64,000 bases of DNA, from positions 1-64,000 of the forward strand of contig NZ_JYKA01000007.1 in assembly GCF_001676875.1 (NCBI RefSeq), in the 5' to 3' direction. The notes beneath the pieces were generated by a model. The model was not told the DNA's origin and ran no database searches. It saw only the letters and a list, made by a program, of their open reading frames with translations. The translations under genes and the position numbers were made by a program. Of this stretch, positions 29,985 to 38,131 are shown one piece after another. Position 1 is the first letter of the stretch. Every line of letters starts with the position of its first letter. Source of the DNA: Chromobacterium subtsugae (lineage in GTDB: Bacteria > Pseudomonadota > Gammaproteobacteria > Burkholderiales > Chromobacteriaceae).

Positions 29985-30512
29985 ATGCAGATTCGTGAAG
30001 CCAACCTGGAAGACCTGGCCGCGATACTAGACATTTACAACGAAGTGATCGCCACCACCACCGCCGTCTACAACGACGACCCGCTGACGCCGGGCGAATT
30101 CGCGGTGTGGTTCCAGGATCGCGCCGCCGCCGGCTATCCGGTGCTGCTGGCCGAAGACGACGCCGGCCGCGCGCTGGGCTTCTCCAGCTTCGGCGATTTC
30201 CGCGCCCGCCCCGGCTACCGCTTCACCGTCGAGCACAGCGTGCACCTGACCGCCGACGCCCGCGGCAAGGGCATCGGCACCGCGCTGGTGCAGGCGCTGC
30301 TGCCGCGCGCCCGGGCGCTAGGCAAGCACACCATCCTGGGCGCGGTGGACGCCGACAATGAAGGCTCGATCCGCTTCCACGAGAAACTGGGCTTCGTGCA
30401 GGTGGGACGCCTGCCGCAAGTGGGCTTCAAGTTCGGCCGCTGGCTGGACCTGGTCTATCTGCAGCGCTTCATCGACGACGACGCCAGCAGCGGCCCGGCT
30501 AGCGGCGCCTGA
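29985..30512 (+). CDS. GNAT N-acetyltransferase (Pat/MddA-like)
   Basis: A 175-residue acetyltransferase. The N-terminal REANLEDLAAILDIYNEVIATTTAVYNDDP, FRARPGYRFTVEHSVHLTADARGKGIGTALV (acetyl-CoA loop GKGIG) and FHEKLGFVQVGRLPQVGFKFGRWLDLVYLQ are typical of the phosphinothricin/methionine-sulfoximine acetyltransferase branch. Natural role is probably detoxifying amino-acid analogues. AAGGA precedes the ATG at 29985. Its end overlaps the convergent ClC gene by 14 bases. Confidence 0.87.
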   Translation: MQIREANLEDLAAILDIYNEVIATTTAVYNDDPLTPGEFAVWFQDRAAAGYPVLLAEDDAGRALGFSSFGDFRARPGYRFTVEHSVHLTADARGKGIGTALVQALLPRARALGKHTILGAVDADNEGSIRFHEKLGFVQVGRLPQVGFKFGRWLDLVYLQRFIDDDASSGPASGA

Positions 30513-31779
30513 GCCCGCCCTCGTCCTGGTACAGCGCGCGGCCGCCCAGGCGGCGGCCTAGCCGCGCCGCCACCAGCGCCGCCAGCGTCACCGGCAGCAG
30601 CATGTGCCAGGCGGCGGTCAGCTCCATCATCATCAGCACGGCCAATAGCGGCGCCTGCGCGGTGGCCGCCAGGAACGCCGCCATGCCCACCAGCACCGCC
30701 CCTCCCGCCGGCAGCCAGCCCGGCAGCACCAGATTCAGCAACTGGCCGGCCAGCGCCCCGCCGGCCGCCCCGGCGAACAGCATGGGCGTGAAAATGCCGC
30801 CGACGGCGCCGGAGCCGCTGGTGGCGGCGGTGGCGCACAGCTTGCACAACAGCAGCACCAAAACCAGCTGCCAAGCCGATTCGGCCTGCAGCAGCCAGGA
30901 CACCGTGCTGTAGCCGTTGCCCCACATCTGCGGCCAAAACCAGGCCAGCGCCCCCACCACCGCGCCGCCCAGCGCCATCCGCAGCGGCAGGCGCAAGGGC
31001 AGCCGGGCGAAGGCCGCCCGGCCCAATTCCATCGACTTGAGAAACAGCGGCGAGCCGGCCCCGAGCGGCAGCGCCAGCAGGCAGTAACCGAACAAGGCCA
31101 GGTGATCCGGCGCCGGCAGCGGCGCGGTGCGGTACAGCGGCGCGAGGCCGAACAGGTGGTCTACCGTGAGGCTGGCGGTCAATGCCGCCAGCAGCAGCGC
31201 CGGCAGCGCGCGCCAATCCAGCCGCCGCCACACCACTTCCGCGACGAAAACCACCGCCGACAACGGCGCGTGGTAGGCGGCCGCCCAACCGGCGGCGATG
31301 CCGCACGCCGCCAACAGGCGCCGCGACGGCAAGGTCATCGGCACCAGCCGGCTCAGCAGCGAACCGCCCTGGGCCGACAGCGCCACCATCGCCCCTTCGC
31401 GGCCGATGGAACCGCCGGACGCCACCGTGCACAATGAGGACAGGCTGTTCACCAGCGTGCGGCGCAGGCCCAGCCGGCCATCGCCGACCCGCACCGCCTC
31501 CAGGTAGTCGCCGCTGGCGGAGCCGCGCAGCAGATGCCTCCCCTGCTCCAGCACCACGCCGGCCAGCAGGCCGCCCAAGACCGGCGCCAGCGCCCGCTGC
31601 CATGGCGGCAACTGGCGGGCGATGCCGACCAGGCTGCCGCTCTGGCCGGACAGCAGATTTTCGATGGCGTGCAGAACGCCCTGGAAACACAACACCAGCA
31701 GCGCGCCCAGCACGCCGCAACAGGCGGCCAGCAGCAGATTGAGGACGGCGGGATGGCGCTTGAGCAAGGAGGAAGGCAT
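30499..31779 (-). CDS. ClC-family chloride channel/antiporter
   Basis: A 426-residue inner-membrane protein with about ten hydrophobic segments. ClC signatures: GGSIGREGAM (the GxxGxEGP filter, with Ala for Pro, and the gating Glu present) and GAVGGIFTPMLFAGAAGG. Shorter than E. coli ClcA and without CBS domains, close to the compact YfeO/ClcB-like branch. Probably moves chloride or fluoride; no Phe-box typical of fluoride forms is clear. Confidence 0.87.
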   Translation of the reverse strand: MPSSLLKRHPAVLNLLLAACCGVLGALLVLCFQGVLHAIENLLSGQSGSLVGIARQLPPWQRALAPVLGGLLAGVVLEQGRHLLRGSASGDYLEAVRVGDGRLGLRRTLVNSLSSLCTVASGGSIGREGAMVALSAQGGSLLSRLVPMTLPSRRLLAACGIAAGWAAAYHAPLSAVVFVAEVVWRRLDWRALPALLLAALTASLTVDHLFGLAPLYRTAPLPAPDHLALFGYCLLALPLGAGSPLFLKSMELGRAAFARLPLRLPLRMALGGAVVGALAWFWPQMWGNGYSTVSWLLQAESAWQLVLVLLLCKLCATAATSGSGAVGGIFTPMLFAGAAGGALAGQLLNLVLPGWLPAGGAVLVGMAAFLAATAQAPLLAVLMMMELTAAWHMLLPVTLAALVAARLGRRLGGRALYQDEGGLRRR

Positions 31780-31844
31780 GGTCGGGGGTTTAGCGCGGAG
31801 CGGCGGCGGTGCATATCAGCCAAGCCTAGCAGAGGCCGGCTTCG

Positions 31845-31879
31845 CGGAAAATGAAAAGCGCCGCAGTCTCCTGCGGCGC
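31845..31879 (-). terminator. Terminator of the pyrBI operon
   Basis: On the minus strand GCGCCGCAG, loop GAGA, CTGCGGCGC, then TTTTCATTTT. It lies about 75 bases past the pyrI stop. A weaker plus-strand hairpin (CACTG/CAGTG then TTTTT, 31899-31922) lies between them. Confidence 0.75.
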
Positions 31880-31950
31880 CTCTCCGTTTTACTGCCACTG
31901 TCGAACGCAGTGTTTTTCTTGATTATCTCTATTCTCACCCTTTGTACGAC

Positions 31951-32409
31951 TCAGCGCACCTCTGCAACAATATCCCTACTGAACACCTTTTCGCAATACT
32001 TGCACTTCATTTTTGTGTCATGTGCCAGGGTTTTTACGTAGAAAAAGCTCGTCACTGGCTCATTATGCGAAATGCAATTGGAATTAGGGCAGGAGAAAAT
32101 GCCCTCCACTGCGTCAGGCAGTGTCAATTTATGCTTTTTTACCACTTCGAAGTTGTCGATGACGTTCACTGTCGCCTTTGGTGCGAACAGCGCCAGCTCA
32201 TTGGCCTGTTCCTCGGTCAGCGCCACGTTCTCCACCTTGATGATGTCCTTGCTGCCCATGTGGCGGCTGACCAGGTTGAGGCCGACGGTGACGCGCTCGC
32301 CGGTTTCGGTGAGCTTGAACAGGCGCAGGATCTTCACGCCCTGGCCGGCCGGAATGTGATCGATCACGGTGCCTTGCTTCAACGCTTCTACGGTGCGGGT
32401 GTATTGCAT
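31951..32409 (-). CDS. pyrI: Aspartate carbamoyltransferase regulatory subunit PyrI
   Basis: A 152-residue subunit that binds CTP/ATP and zinc and gives allosteric control to PyrB in pyrimidine synthesis. The nucleotide domain ([19 protein letters not shown]) is followed by a zinc domain with four cysteines in CPNSNC and CKYC. Length and sequence match the E. coli type (153 residues). SD AGGAAGG. It follows pyrB by 22 bases. The last 300 bases are less G/C-rich than the neighbours. Confidence 0.96.
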   Translation of the reverse strand: MQYTRTVEALKQGTVIDHIPAGQGVKILRLFKLTETGERVTVGLNLVSRHMGSKDIIKVENVALTEEQANELALFAPKATVNVIDNFEVVKKHKLTLPDAVEGIFSCPNSNCISHNEPVTSFFYVKTLAHDTKMKCKYCEKVFSRDIVAEVR

Positions 32410-32431
32410 GATCTTGTCCTTCCTTGCCTGA

Positions 32432-33352
32432 TTACACGGTTTCGTTCAGTACCAGCGACAACAGGGCCTGGCGCGCGAACACGCCGTTCTTGGCCTGCTC
32501 GAAATAGTAGGCGTGCGGCGTGGCGTCCACATCCACTGCGATTTCATCCACCCGCGGCAGCGGGTGCAGCACCTTCATGCCGGGGCGGGCGTTTTTCAGC
32601 ATGTCGGCGCGCAGCGCGAACTTGCCGCTGATCTTCTTGAATTCGGCTTCGTCGAAGCGCTCGCGCTGCACCCGGGTCATGTACAGGATGTCCACTTCCG
32701 GAATCACCGCTTCCAGGCTGTCCACCACCGTGTATTCGATGCCGCGCTCATCCAGCTCCTCGCAGATGTAGTCCGGCATCGCCAGCGCTTCCGGCGCCAC
32801 GAAATAGAAGCGCGCGCCGAACAGCGACAGCGCCTGCGCCAGCGAGTGCACGGTGCGGCCGTATTTGAGGTCGCCGGCGAAAGCCACCGACAAGCCCTCC
32901 AGCCGGCCCTGGGTTTCGCGGATGGTGAACAGGTCGAGCAGCGTCTGCGTCGGGTGCTGGTTGGAGCCGTCGCCGCCGTTGATCACCGGCACCGCCGAGA
33001 ACTCGCTGGCCAGCCGCGCCGCGCCTTCCTTGGGGTGGCGCATCACCACCGCGTCGGTGTAGGAGCTGATGATCTTGATCGAATCGGCCAGCGTCTCTCC
33101 CTTCTTGGCGCTGGTATTGCCGCCATCGGCGAAGCCGATGATATTGCCGCCCAGCCGCTGCACCGCGGTCTCGAACGACAGCCGGGTGCGGGTGGACGGC
33201 TCGAAGAAGCAGCTCGCCACCAGCTTGTCCTGCAGCAGGTCGCCGCGCGGGTTCTGTTTGAGGCGAGCGGCGGTATCCACCACCAGCTCCAGTTCTTCGC
33301 GGCTGAAGTCGGGGATGGAGATGATGTGTTTCCGGTACAGTGGATTGGCCAT
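32432..33352 (-). CDS. pyrB: Aspartate carbamoyltransferase catalytic subunit PyrB
   Basis: A 306-residue enzyme making N-carbamoyl-aspartate from carbamoyl phosphate and aspartate. Carbamoyl-phosphate site STRTRLSFE, then [44 protein letters not shown] and [10 protein letters not shown] are all intact. The ATG at 33352 is chosen for its GAGGAAAG SD and the MANPLYRKH family start; the frame is open five codons upstream. It lies behind an attenuator and leader peptide, so it is probably regulated by UTP level. Confidence 0.97.
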   Translation of the reverse strand: MANPLYRKHIISIPDFSREELELVVDTAARLKQNPRGDLLQDKLVASCFFEPSTRTRLSFETAVQRLGGNIIGFADGGNTSAKKGETLADSIKIISSYTDAVVMRHPKEGAARLASEFSAVPVINGGDGSNQHPTQTLLDLFTIRETQGRLEGLSVAFAGDLKYGRTVHSLAQALSLFGARFYFVAPEALAMPDYICEELDERGIEYTVVDSLEAVIPEVDILYMTRVQRERFDEAEFKKISGKFALRADMLKNARPGMKVLHPLPRVDEIAVDVDATPHAYYFEQAKNGVFARQALLSLVLNETV

Positions 33353-33389
33353 GGTCGCTTTCCTCATGTTGGCAGGCTGGTGACGGACG

Positions 33390-33421
33390 AAAAAAAAGCC
33401 CCTGCGTCAGGGGCTTTTTTT
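33390..33421 (-). terminator. pyrBI attenuator
   Basis: On the minus strand AAAAAAA-GCCCCTG, a three-base loop, CAGGGGC, then eight T residues. It is a strong intrinsic terminator 38 bases before pyrB, with the leader-peptide stop inside its loop. Ribosomes close behind RNA polymerase would prevent the hairpin and allow pyrBI expression, as in enteric pyrBI. Confidence 0.9.
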
Positions 33422-33526
33422 CGGGAATACGGGCGTGTCGGGAACGGCTGCTCCGAACGGCAACGCCGCCACGCCACCCCTGCGGGTGCCGCTGCTGCGA
33501 TCGCGCTGTCGTGCTGCCTGGCTCAT
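33407..33526 (-). CDS. pyrBI leader peptide
   Basis: A 39-codon reading frame beginning with MSQAARQRDR and ending ...TPVFPKKSP, stop TGA at 33407-33409. It starts about 20 bases after the predicted transcript start and its stop lies in the attenuator loop, exactly the arrangement of E. coli PyrL (44 residues). The sequence is not conserved with PyrL, which is normal. SD is weak. Confidence 0.65.
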   Translation of the reverse strand: MSQAARQRDRSSGTRRGGVAALPFGAAVPDTPVFPKKSP

Positions 33527-33540
33527 TACCGTGTTCCGAA

Positions 33541-33582
33541 CAAAACTGCGGGAATATATCCCGATCCGCCCCTTGTGGGCAA
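33541..33582 (-). promoter_or_regulatory. pyrBI promoter with a U-run at the transcript start
   Basis: TTGCCC (33577-33582), 18-base spacer, TATATT (33553-33558). The predicted transcript begins at A33547 or G33546 with AGUUUUG. A run of U within the first few bases is the feature that lets UTP drive reiterative, abortive transcription at E. coli pyrBI (AAUUUG) and codBA, so both control layers may be present. Confidence 0.65.
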
Positions 33583-33768
33583 GCCGGCCGCGATGGACGG
33601 CGGCGAAATATCCGTTCCGATCGCGGCGCGGCCGATTTGACCCTGCCTGCGATCGGGCCTTGAAAATCCCGCCATCCCGGCTGATGCTTGAAGAACACCG
33701 GCGTGGTTCCACCGCTTCCGGCCTTGGGCCCGATCCATCCCGCCCAACCGGCTTTCCCGAAATACGCG

Positions 33769-34983
33769 ATGATCAAGTGCATAGACGTCAACGACCTCAG
33801 GGTCGGCATGTACATCCACGACCTCAACTGCGACTGGATGTCCCACCCGTTTCTGGTCAACCGTTTCAAGGTCGCCCACGAGAGCGAGATCCAGAAAATC
33901 GCCGAAGCCGGCATCCATGAAGTCTACATCGACACCCGCAAAGGCATAGACCTGCCATCGGCGCCTTCTGCCGTCGAAGTGCGCAAGCAGCTGGAAAGCG
34001 AATTGCGCGCCATCGCCTCGCGCGAGAGCACGGTGGTGCGCAAGGTGGAAAGCGGCGAGGAGTTCGGCCGCGCCCAGGTCATCCACCACGAAGCCAACCA
34101 GATCGTCCGCGACATCCTGCAAGACGTCCGCCTGGGCAAACAGGTGGAGCTGGAACAGGTGGAGCCGCAGGTGGAGAGGCTGACCGAATCCATCCTGCGC
34201 AACAACGGCGCGCTGCTGTCGCTGTGCCGGATCAAGGACAAGGATAACTACACCTTCCAGCACTCGGTCAGCGTCGGCGCGCTGATGGTCAGCTTCTGCA
34301 ACGCGCTGAACATGGGCAAGGACGTGATACACCACGCCGGCATCGGCGGCATGCTGCACGATATCGGCAAGATGCGGGTGCCGGACGAAATCCTCAACAA
34401 GCCAGGCAAACTGACCGAGCAGGAATTCCAGGTGATGAAGTGCCACGTGGTGGAAAGCCAGAAAATCCTGCACGCCACCCAGGGCATTTCCGAAACCGCG
34501 GTGCTGGTGGCCGGCCAGCATCACGAGCGCCACGACGGCAGCGGCTACCCGGCCGGGCTGAAGGGCGATGAAATCTCCCAACTGGGCCAGATGGCGGCCA
34601 TCGTCGACGTCTACGACGCGCTGACCTCCAACCGCTGCTACCACCAGGGCATGCCGCCCACCGACGCGCTGCGCAAGATCTATGAATGGTCGAAGTTCCA
34701 CTTCAACCCGGAGCTGGTGCAGGCCTTCATGCGGGTGATAGGCATCTACCCGGTCGGCACCCTGGTGCGGCTGGAAAGCGGCCGGCTGGGCGTGGTGGTG
34801 GAGCAGAACGACAGCAGCCTGATCTCGCCCAAGGTGAAGGTGTTCTTCAGCATCAAGAGCAATGCCCACATCCCGCCAGAGGTGGTGGACCTGTCGCGCC
34901 GGATGGGCCACGGCGGCGGCGACCGCATCGTCAAGCACGAATCGCCGGAGAAATGGAAGATAGACCCGCTGCGCTTCCTGTAG
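33769..34983 (+). CDS. HD-GYP domain phosphodiesterase with DUF3391
   Basis: A 404-residue cytoplasmic protein. N-terminal DUF3391 (about 1-130; CIDVNDLRVGMYIHDL) and an HD-GYP domain (about 150-345) with HD at 197-198 (MLHDIGK) and HHERHDGSGYP at 251-261. The key metal and GYP residues are intact, so cyclic-di-GMP hydrolysis is likely. The ATG at 33769 lacks a clear SD; upstream codons run into the pyr promoter region. Opposes the cyclase at 18369-20273 in signalling. Confidence 0.9.
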   Translation: MIKCIDVNDLRVGMYIHDLNCDWMSHPFLVNRFKVAHESEIQKIAEAGIHEVYIDTRKGIDLPSAPSAVEVRKQLESELRAIASRESTVVRKVESGEEFGRAQVIHHEANQIVRDILQDVRLGKQVELEQVEPQVERLTESILRNNGALLSLCRIKDKDNYTFQHSVSVGALMVSFCNALNMGKDVIHHAGIGGMLHDIGKMRVPDEILNKPGKLTEQEFQVMKCHVVESQKILHATQGISETAVLVAGQHHERHDGSGYPAGLKGDEISQLGQMAAIVDVYDALTSNRCYHQGMPPTDALRKIYEWSKFHFNPELVQAFMRVIGIYPVGTLVRLESGRLGVVVEQNDSSLISPKVKVFFSIKSNAHIPPEVVDLSRRMGHGGGDRIVKHESPEKWKIDPLRFL

Positions 34984-35012
34984 GGTGCGTCACCCCAACG
35001 GGGCGACGCGCC

Positions 35013-35738
35013 CTAGCTGTAATCCCCCCACACCGCCTGCATCGCCGCCACCGCCGCCAGCGCGGCGGTTTCGGTGCGCAGGATGCGCGGCCCCAGCTTC
35101 AGCGGCGTCCAGCCGGCGGCCAGCGCCGCGTCCTCCTCCGGCGCGGAAAACCCGCCCTCCGGCCCGACCATCAGCCAGCTGCGCGCCGGCCGGGCCGACA
35201 ATTCGGCCAAGCTCTTGTCGCCGCGCGGCGACAGGATCAGCCGGATGTCGGCCTCCTGGCGGGCCTGCAGCCATTCGTTCAGCGTCAGGATGGGCAGTAC
35301 CTGCGGAATCAGGTTGCGCCCGCTCTGCTCGCAGGCGGAGACGACGATTTCCTGCCAGCGCGCCACCCGCTTGTCGGCGCGCTCGCCGGACAGCTTCACC
35401 ACCGAGCGGCCGGCGGCGATGGGCTGGAACACCGACACCCCCATCTCCACGCCCTTCTGCAGCGTGAACTCCATCTTGTCGCCGCTGGAAATGCCCTGGG
35501 CCAGGCCCAGCCACAACGGCGTTTCACGTGAAACCTCGTCGAAGCGCTCCACCACGCACTGGGCGTCGCGTTTCTGCACCGCGCTGAGGCAGGCCTGGTA
35601 CTCGCCGCCGCGGCCGTTGAACAAGGTGATGGCGTCGCCGGCGTTCAGCCGCAATACTTGTACATGACGCACCACAGCATCGGGCAGGGACAGCTGCTGG
35701 CCGACCTGAAGATCGGCATCGAGATAAAACCTTGGCAT
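35013..35738 (-). CDS. rsmE: 16S rRNA (uracil-1498-N3)-methyltransferase RsmE
   Basis: A 241-residue SPOUT methyltransferase. N-terminal PUA-like domain (MPRFYLDADL) and the knotted domain with VGPEGGFSAPEE and LGPRILRTETAALAA, which are the SAM-binding signatures. Length matches E. coli RsmE (243). A perfect parS-like palindrome is embedded in the coding sequence at 35520-35535. Confidence 0.95.
   Translation of the reverse strand: MPRFYLDADLQVGQQLSLPDAVVRHVQVLRLNAGDAITLFNGRGGEYQACLSAVQKRDAQCVVERFDEVSRETPLWLGLAQGISSGDKMEFTLQKGVEMGVSVFQPIAAGRSVVKLSGERADKRVARWQEIVVSACEQSGRNLIPQVLPILTLNEWLQARQEADIRLILSPRGDKSLAELSARPARSWLMVGPEGGFSAPEEDAALAAGWTPLKLGPRILRTETAALAAVAAMQAVWGDYS
35520..35535. other. 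parS-like ParB-binding site inside rsmE
   Basis: CGTTTCACGTGAAACC: the 14-base palindrome GTTTCACGTGAAAC is a perfect match to the core of the bacterial chromosomal parS consensus (TGTTTCACGTGAAACA). A 14-base perfect palindrome of this exact sequence is very unlikely by chance. It encodes part of the RsmE sequence (VSRET). Confidence 0.85.
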
Positions 35739-35840
35739 CGGATATTGAAAGTCGCTGTTGATACCGGTATTTTGCTAGGTTTGCTCCATTCGGCAAACCG
35801 CTTTTGCGCCGCGACGACGCAAACCAGCAGGAGAAACAGG

Positions 35841-36632
35841 ATGCAGGTGCTTGAACAGGTAATGCGACTGGTGCGCGAAGTGGCCGCCCGCGAGGTGATG
35901 CCGCGCTTTTTGCACGTTGGCAAAAGCCGCAAGGAAGACGGCACCCTGTTCACCGAAGCCGACCTCGCCTGCCAGGCCGCCCTGCAGCGCGGCCTGCCGG
36001 AAATCTTGCCGCATCCGGTGCTGGGCGAGGAAATGGACCGCGAAGAGCAGGACGCGCTATGGGACGGCAACCAGGACGGCCTGTGGGTGGTGGACCCGAT
36101 AGACGGCACCACCAACTTCGTCAACGGCCTGCCCTATTTCGCCATCTCGGTGGGATTGATGGTGAACGGCAAGAGCGAGCTGGGCGTGATCTACAACCCG
36201 GTGTCGGACGAGATGTTCTACGCCCGCCGCGGCCAGGGCGCCTGGATGAACGGCCGCAGCCTGCCGCTGAAGACCATCCACAACTGCATCGGCGACGCCA
36301 TCGCCAGCGTCGAGGTGAAATACCTGCGCTCCGGCAAGCTGGCCGCCCGCCTGGGCAGCCTGGCGCCGTGCGGCAGCCAGCGCAATATGGGATCCAGCAC
36401 GCTGGACTGGTGTTTCCTCGCCGCCGGCCGCTACGACCTCTACCTGCACGGCGGCCAACGGCTGTGGGACTACGCCGCCGGCGCGGTGATCCTGGAAGAG
36501 GCCGGCGGCCGCATCGCCAGCCTGAACAGCGACGACTACTGGAGCGACGTGATCTGGAAGCGCTCGGTGATCGCCGCCATCACCCCGGAGCTGTTCGGCC
36601 AGTGGCACCGCTGGGTGCGGGCCAACCAGTAG
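35841..36632 (+). CDS. Inositol monophosphatase family protein
   Basis: A 263-residue Mg-dependent phosphatase. Metal-binding motifs: GEEMDREEQD (Glu), DPIDGTTNF (the family signature) and WDYAAGAVILEEAGG. The substrate might be inositol phosphate, fructose-1,6-bisphosphate or PAP; sequence alone does not say. The family start MQVLEQVM at 35841 has AGGAG 11 bases upstream; the frame is open 61 codons further. Confidence 0.9.
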   Translation: MQVLEQVMRLVREVAAREVMPRFLHVGKSRKEDGTLFTEADLACQAALQRGLPEILPHPVLGEEMDREEQDALWDGNQDGLWVVDPIDGTTNFVNGLPYFAISVGLMVNGKSELGVIYNPVSDEMFYARRGQGAWMNGRSLPLKTIHNCIGDAIASVEVKYLRSGKLAARLGSLAPCGSQRNMGSSTLDWCFLAAGRYDLYLHGGQRLWDYAAGAVILEEAGGRIASLNSDDYWSDVIWKRSVIAAITPELFGQWHRWVRANQ

Positions 36633-36773
36633 CCTCCGCCAAGAACGCATGCCGCGCGCGCCGGCAACGCCGTGCCCGCGCAACCGCCTTCCGGCCGCCA
36701 TGAAACAGCCATCTCCCTCGTCCCCAAGCTCGGCCCTCTCCCAGACTGGCCGATGCGCGCCGGCGCTTACCAC

Positions 36774-38012
36774 ATGACCACGACCATCCTCGCCATCTTT
36801 CTCACCGTCTATCTCGGCATGATTCTCGGCGGACTGCCGTTCCTGCAGCTTGACCGCACCGGCGTCGCGCTGCTCGGCGCGATCGCGCTGATCGGCGTCA
36901 ACGCGCTGAGCCTCGAGCAAGCGGTGGCAGCCATGCATCTGCCCACGCTGATATTGCTGTTCGCCTTCATGGTGATATCGGCGCAGATGCGCCTCGGCGG
37001 CTTCTACGACTGGGTGACCCGCAAATTGGCGACCCTGTCGCTCGGCCCCGCCGGACTCTTGGCGGCGCTGACCGTCGTCAGCGCGGCGCTGTCGGCGGTG
37101 TTCAGCAACGACATCGTCTGCCTGGCCGTCGCCCCGGTGTTGATCGACGCCTGCCGGCGGCGCCGGCTGGACCCGGTGCCGTTTCTGCTGGCGCTGGCCT
37201 GCGCATCCAACATCGGCTCGGCCGCGACGCTGATCGGCAATCCGCAAAACATGCTGATCGGCCAGACGCTGCGCCTGGACTTCGGCGGCTATGTCCTGGC
37301 CGCCGCCATTCCGGTGGGATTCGGGCTGCTGGCATGTTGGGGGCTGATCATCCGACAGACCGGCGGCCGCTGGCTGGATGCCGGCCCCGCCGAGGCCGCC
37401 GCCGAGCCGCCACGCGAAGACACGCCTTTCGATGGCTGGCAAACCGCGAAAGGCCTCGCCATCGCCGCGACGCTGCTGGCGGCCTTCCTGGCGGCGCCGT
37501 GGCCCAAGGAGCACATGGCGCTCATCGGCGCGGGCATCCTGCTGATGAGCCGCCAGCTGCATTCCCGCAAGATGCTGGGGCTGGTCGACTGGGAGCTGCT
37601 GGTTCTGTTCATGAGCCTGTTCGTCGTCAACCATGCGCTGCAGCGCACCGGGATCCCCGCGGACGCCGTCGCCGGCCTGGCCGCGCTCGGCGTGCGGCTG
37701 GAGCAGCCCGGCCCCTTGTTCGCCGCCACCTTCCTGCTGTCCAACATCGTCTCCAACGTCCCGGCGGTGATGCTGCTGTTGCCGGTCGCCCATCACGAGA
37801 CGAGCGGCCTGCTGTTGGCGCTGGTCAGCACGCTGTCGGGCAATCTGCTGATTGTGGGCAGCATCGCCAACATCATCGTCGTCGATGCCGCCGCCAGGCG
37901 CGGCATCGCCATCGACTGGAAACGCCACGCCCGCGTCGGCGTGCCGATCACCCTGGCCAGCCTGGCCGTCTCCGCCGCCTACCTGGCGCTGCGGTTCCAG
38001 CTCGGGCTCTGA
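36774..38012 (+). CDS. ArsB/NhaD/CitM-type anion permease
   Basis: A 412-residue inner-membrane protein with about eleven hydrophobic segments. Two repeats carry the ion-transporter superfamily motifs SNDIVCLAVAPVLI and SNIVSNVPAVMLLLP, and NIGSAATLIGNPQNMLI is also typical. Substrate (anion, or Na/H exchange) is unknown. Start: several in-frame ATGs (36672, 36753, 36774) lack a good SD; 36774 begins just before the first membrane segment. Confidence 0.82.
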   Translation: MTTTILAIFLTVYLGMILGGLPFLQLDRTGVALLGAIALIGVNALSLEQAVAAMHLPTLILLFAFMVISAQMRLGGFYDWVTRKLATLSLGPAGLLAALTVVSAALSAVFSNDIVCLAVAPVLIDACRRRRLDPVPFLLALACASNIGSAATLIGNPQNMLIGQTLRLDFGGYVLAAAIPVGFGLLACWGLIIRQTGGRWLDAGPAEAAAEPPREDTPFDGWQTAKGLAIAATLLAAFLAAPWPKEHMALIGAGILLMSRQLHSRKMLGLVDWELLVLFMSLFVVNHALQRTGIPADAVAGLAALGVRLEQPGPLFAATFLLSNIVSNVPAVMLLLPVAHHETSGLLLALVSTLSGNLLIVGSIANIIVVDAAARRGIAIDWKRHARVGVPITLASLAVSAAYLALRFQLGL

Positions 38013-38074
38013 CCCCGGCCGCGCGGCATTCGAATGCAGAGGGAACCCGCCCTCATCCGCGAAACGGCGGCGAC

Positions 38075-38105
38075 AAAAAACCGCATGCCGGCAAGGCATG
38101 CGGTT
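38075..38105 (-). terminator. Terminator of the first GDSL esterase gene
   Basis: On the minus strand AACCGCATGCC, loop TTGCC, GGCATGCGGTT followed by TTTT. A perfect 11-base stem. Confidence 0.9.
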
Positions 38106-38131
38106 GGCGGGTGTTTCCCAAACTGGGCGGA

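Noticed and set aside
31899-31922. Plus-strand terminator (CACTG/CAGTG plus TTTTT)
   Set aside because: No plus-strand gene ends upstream, and the stem is only five bases.
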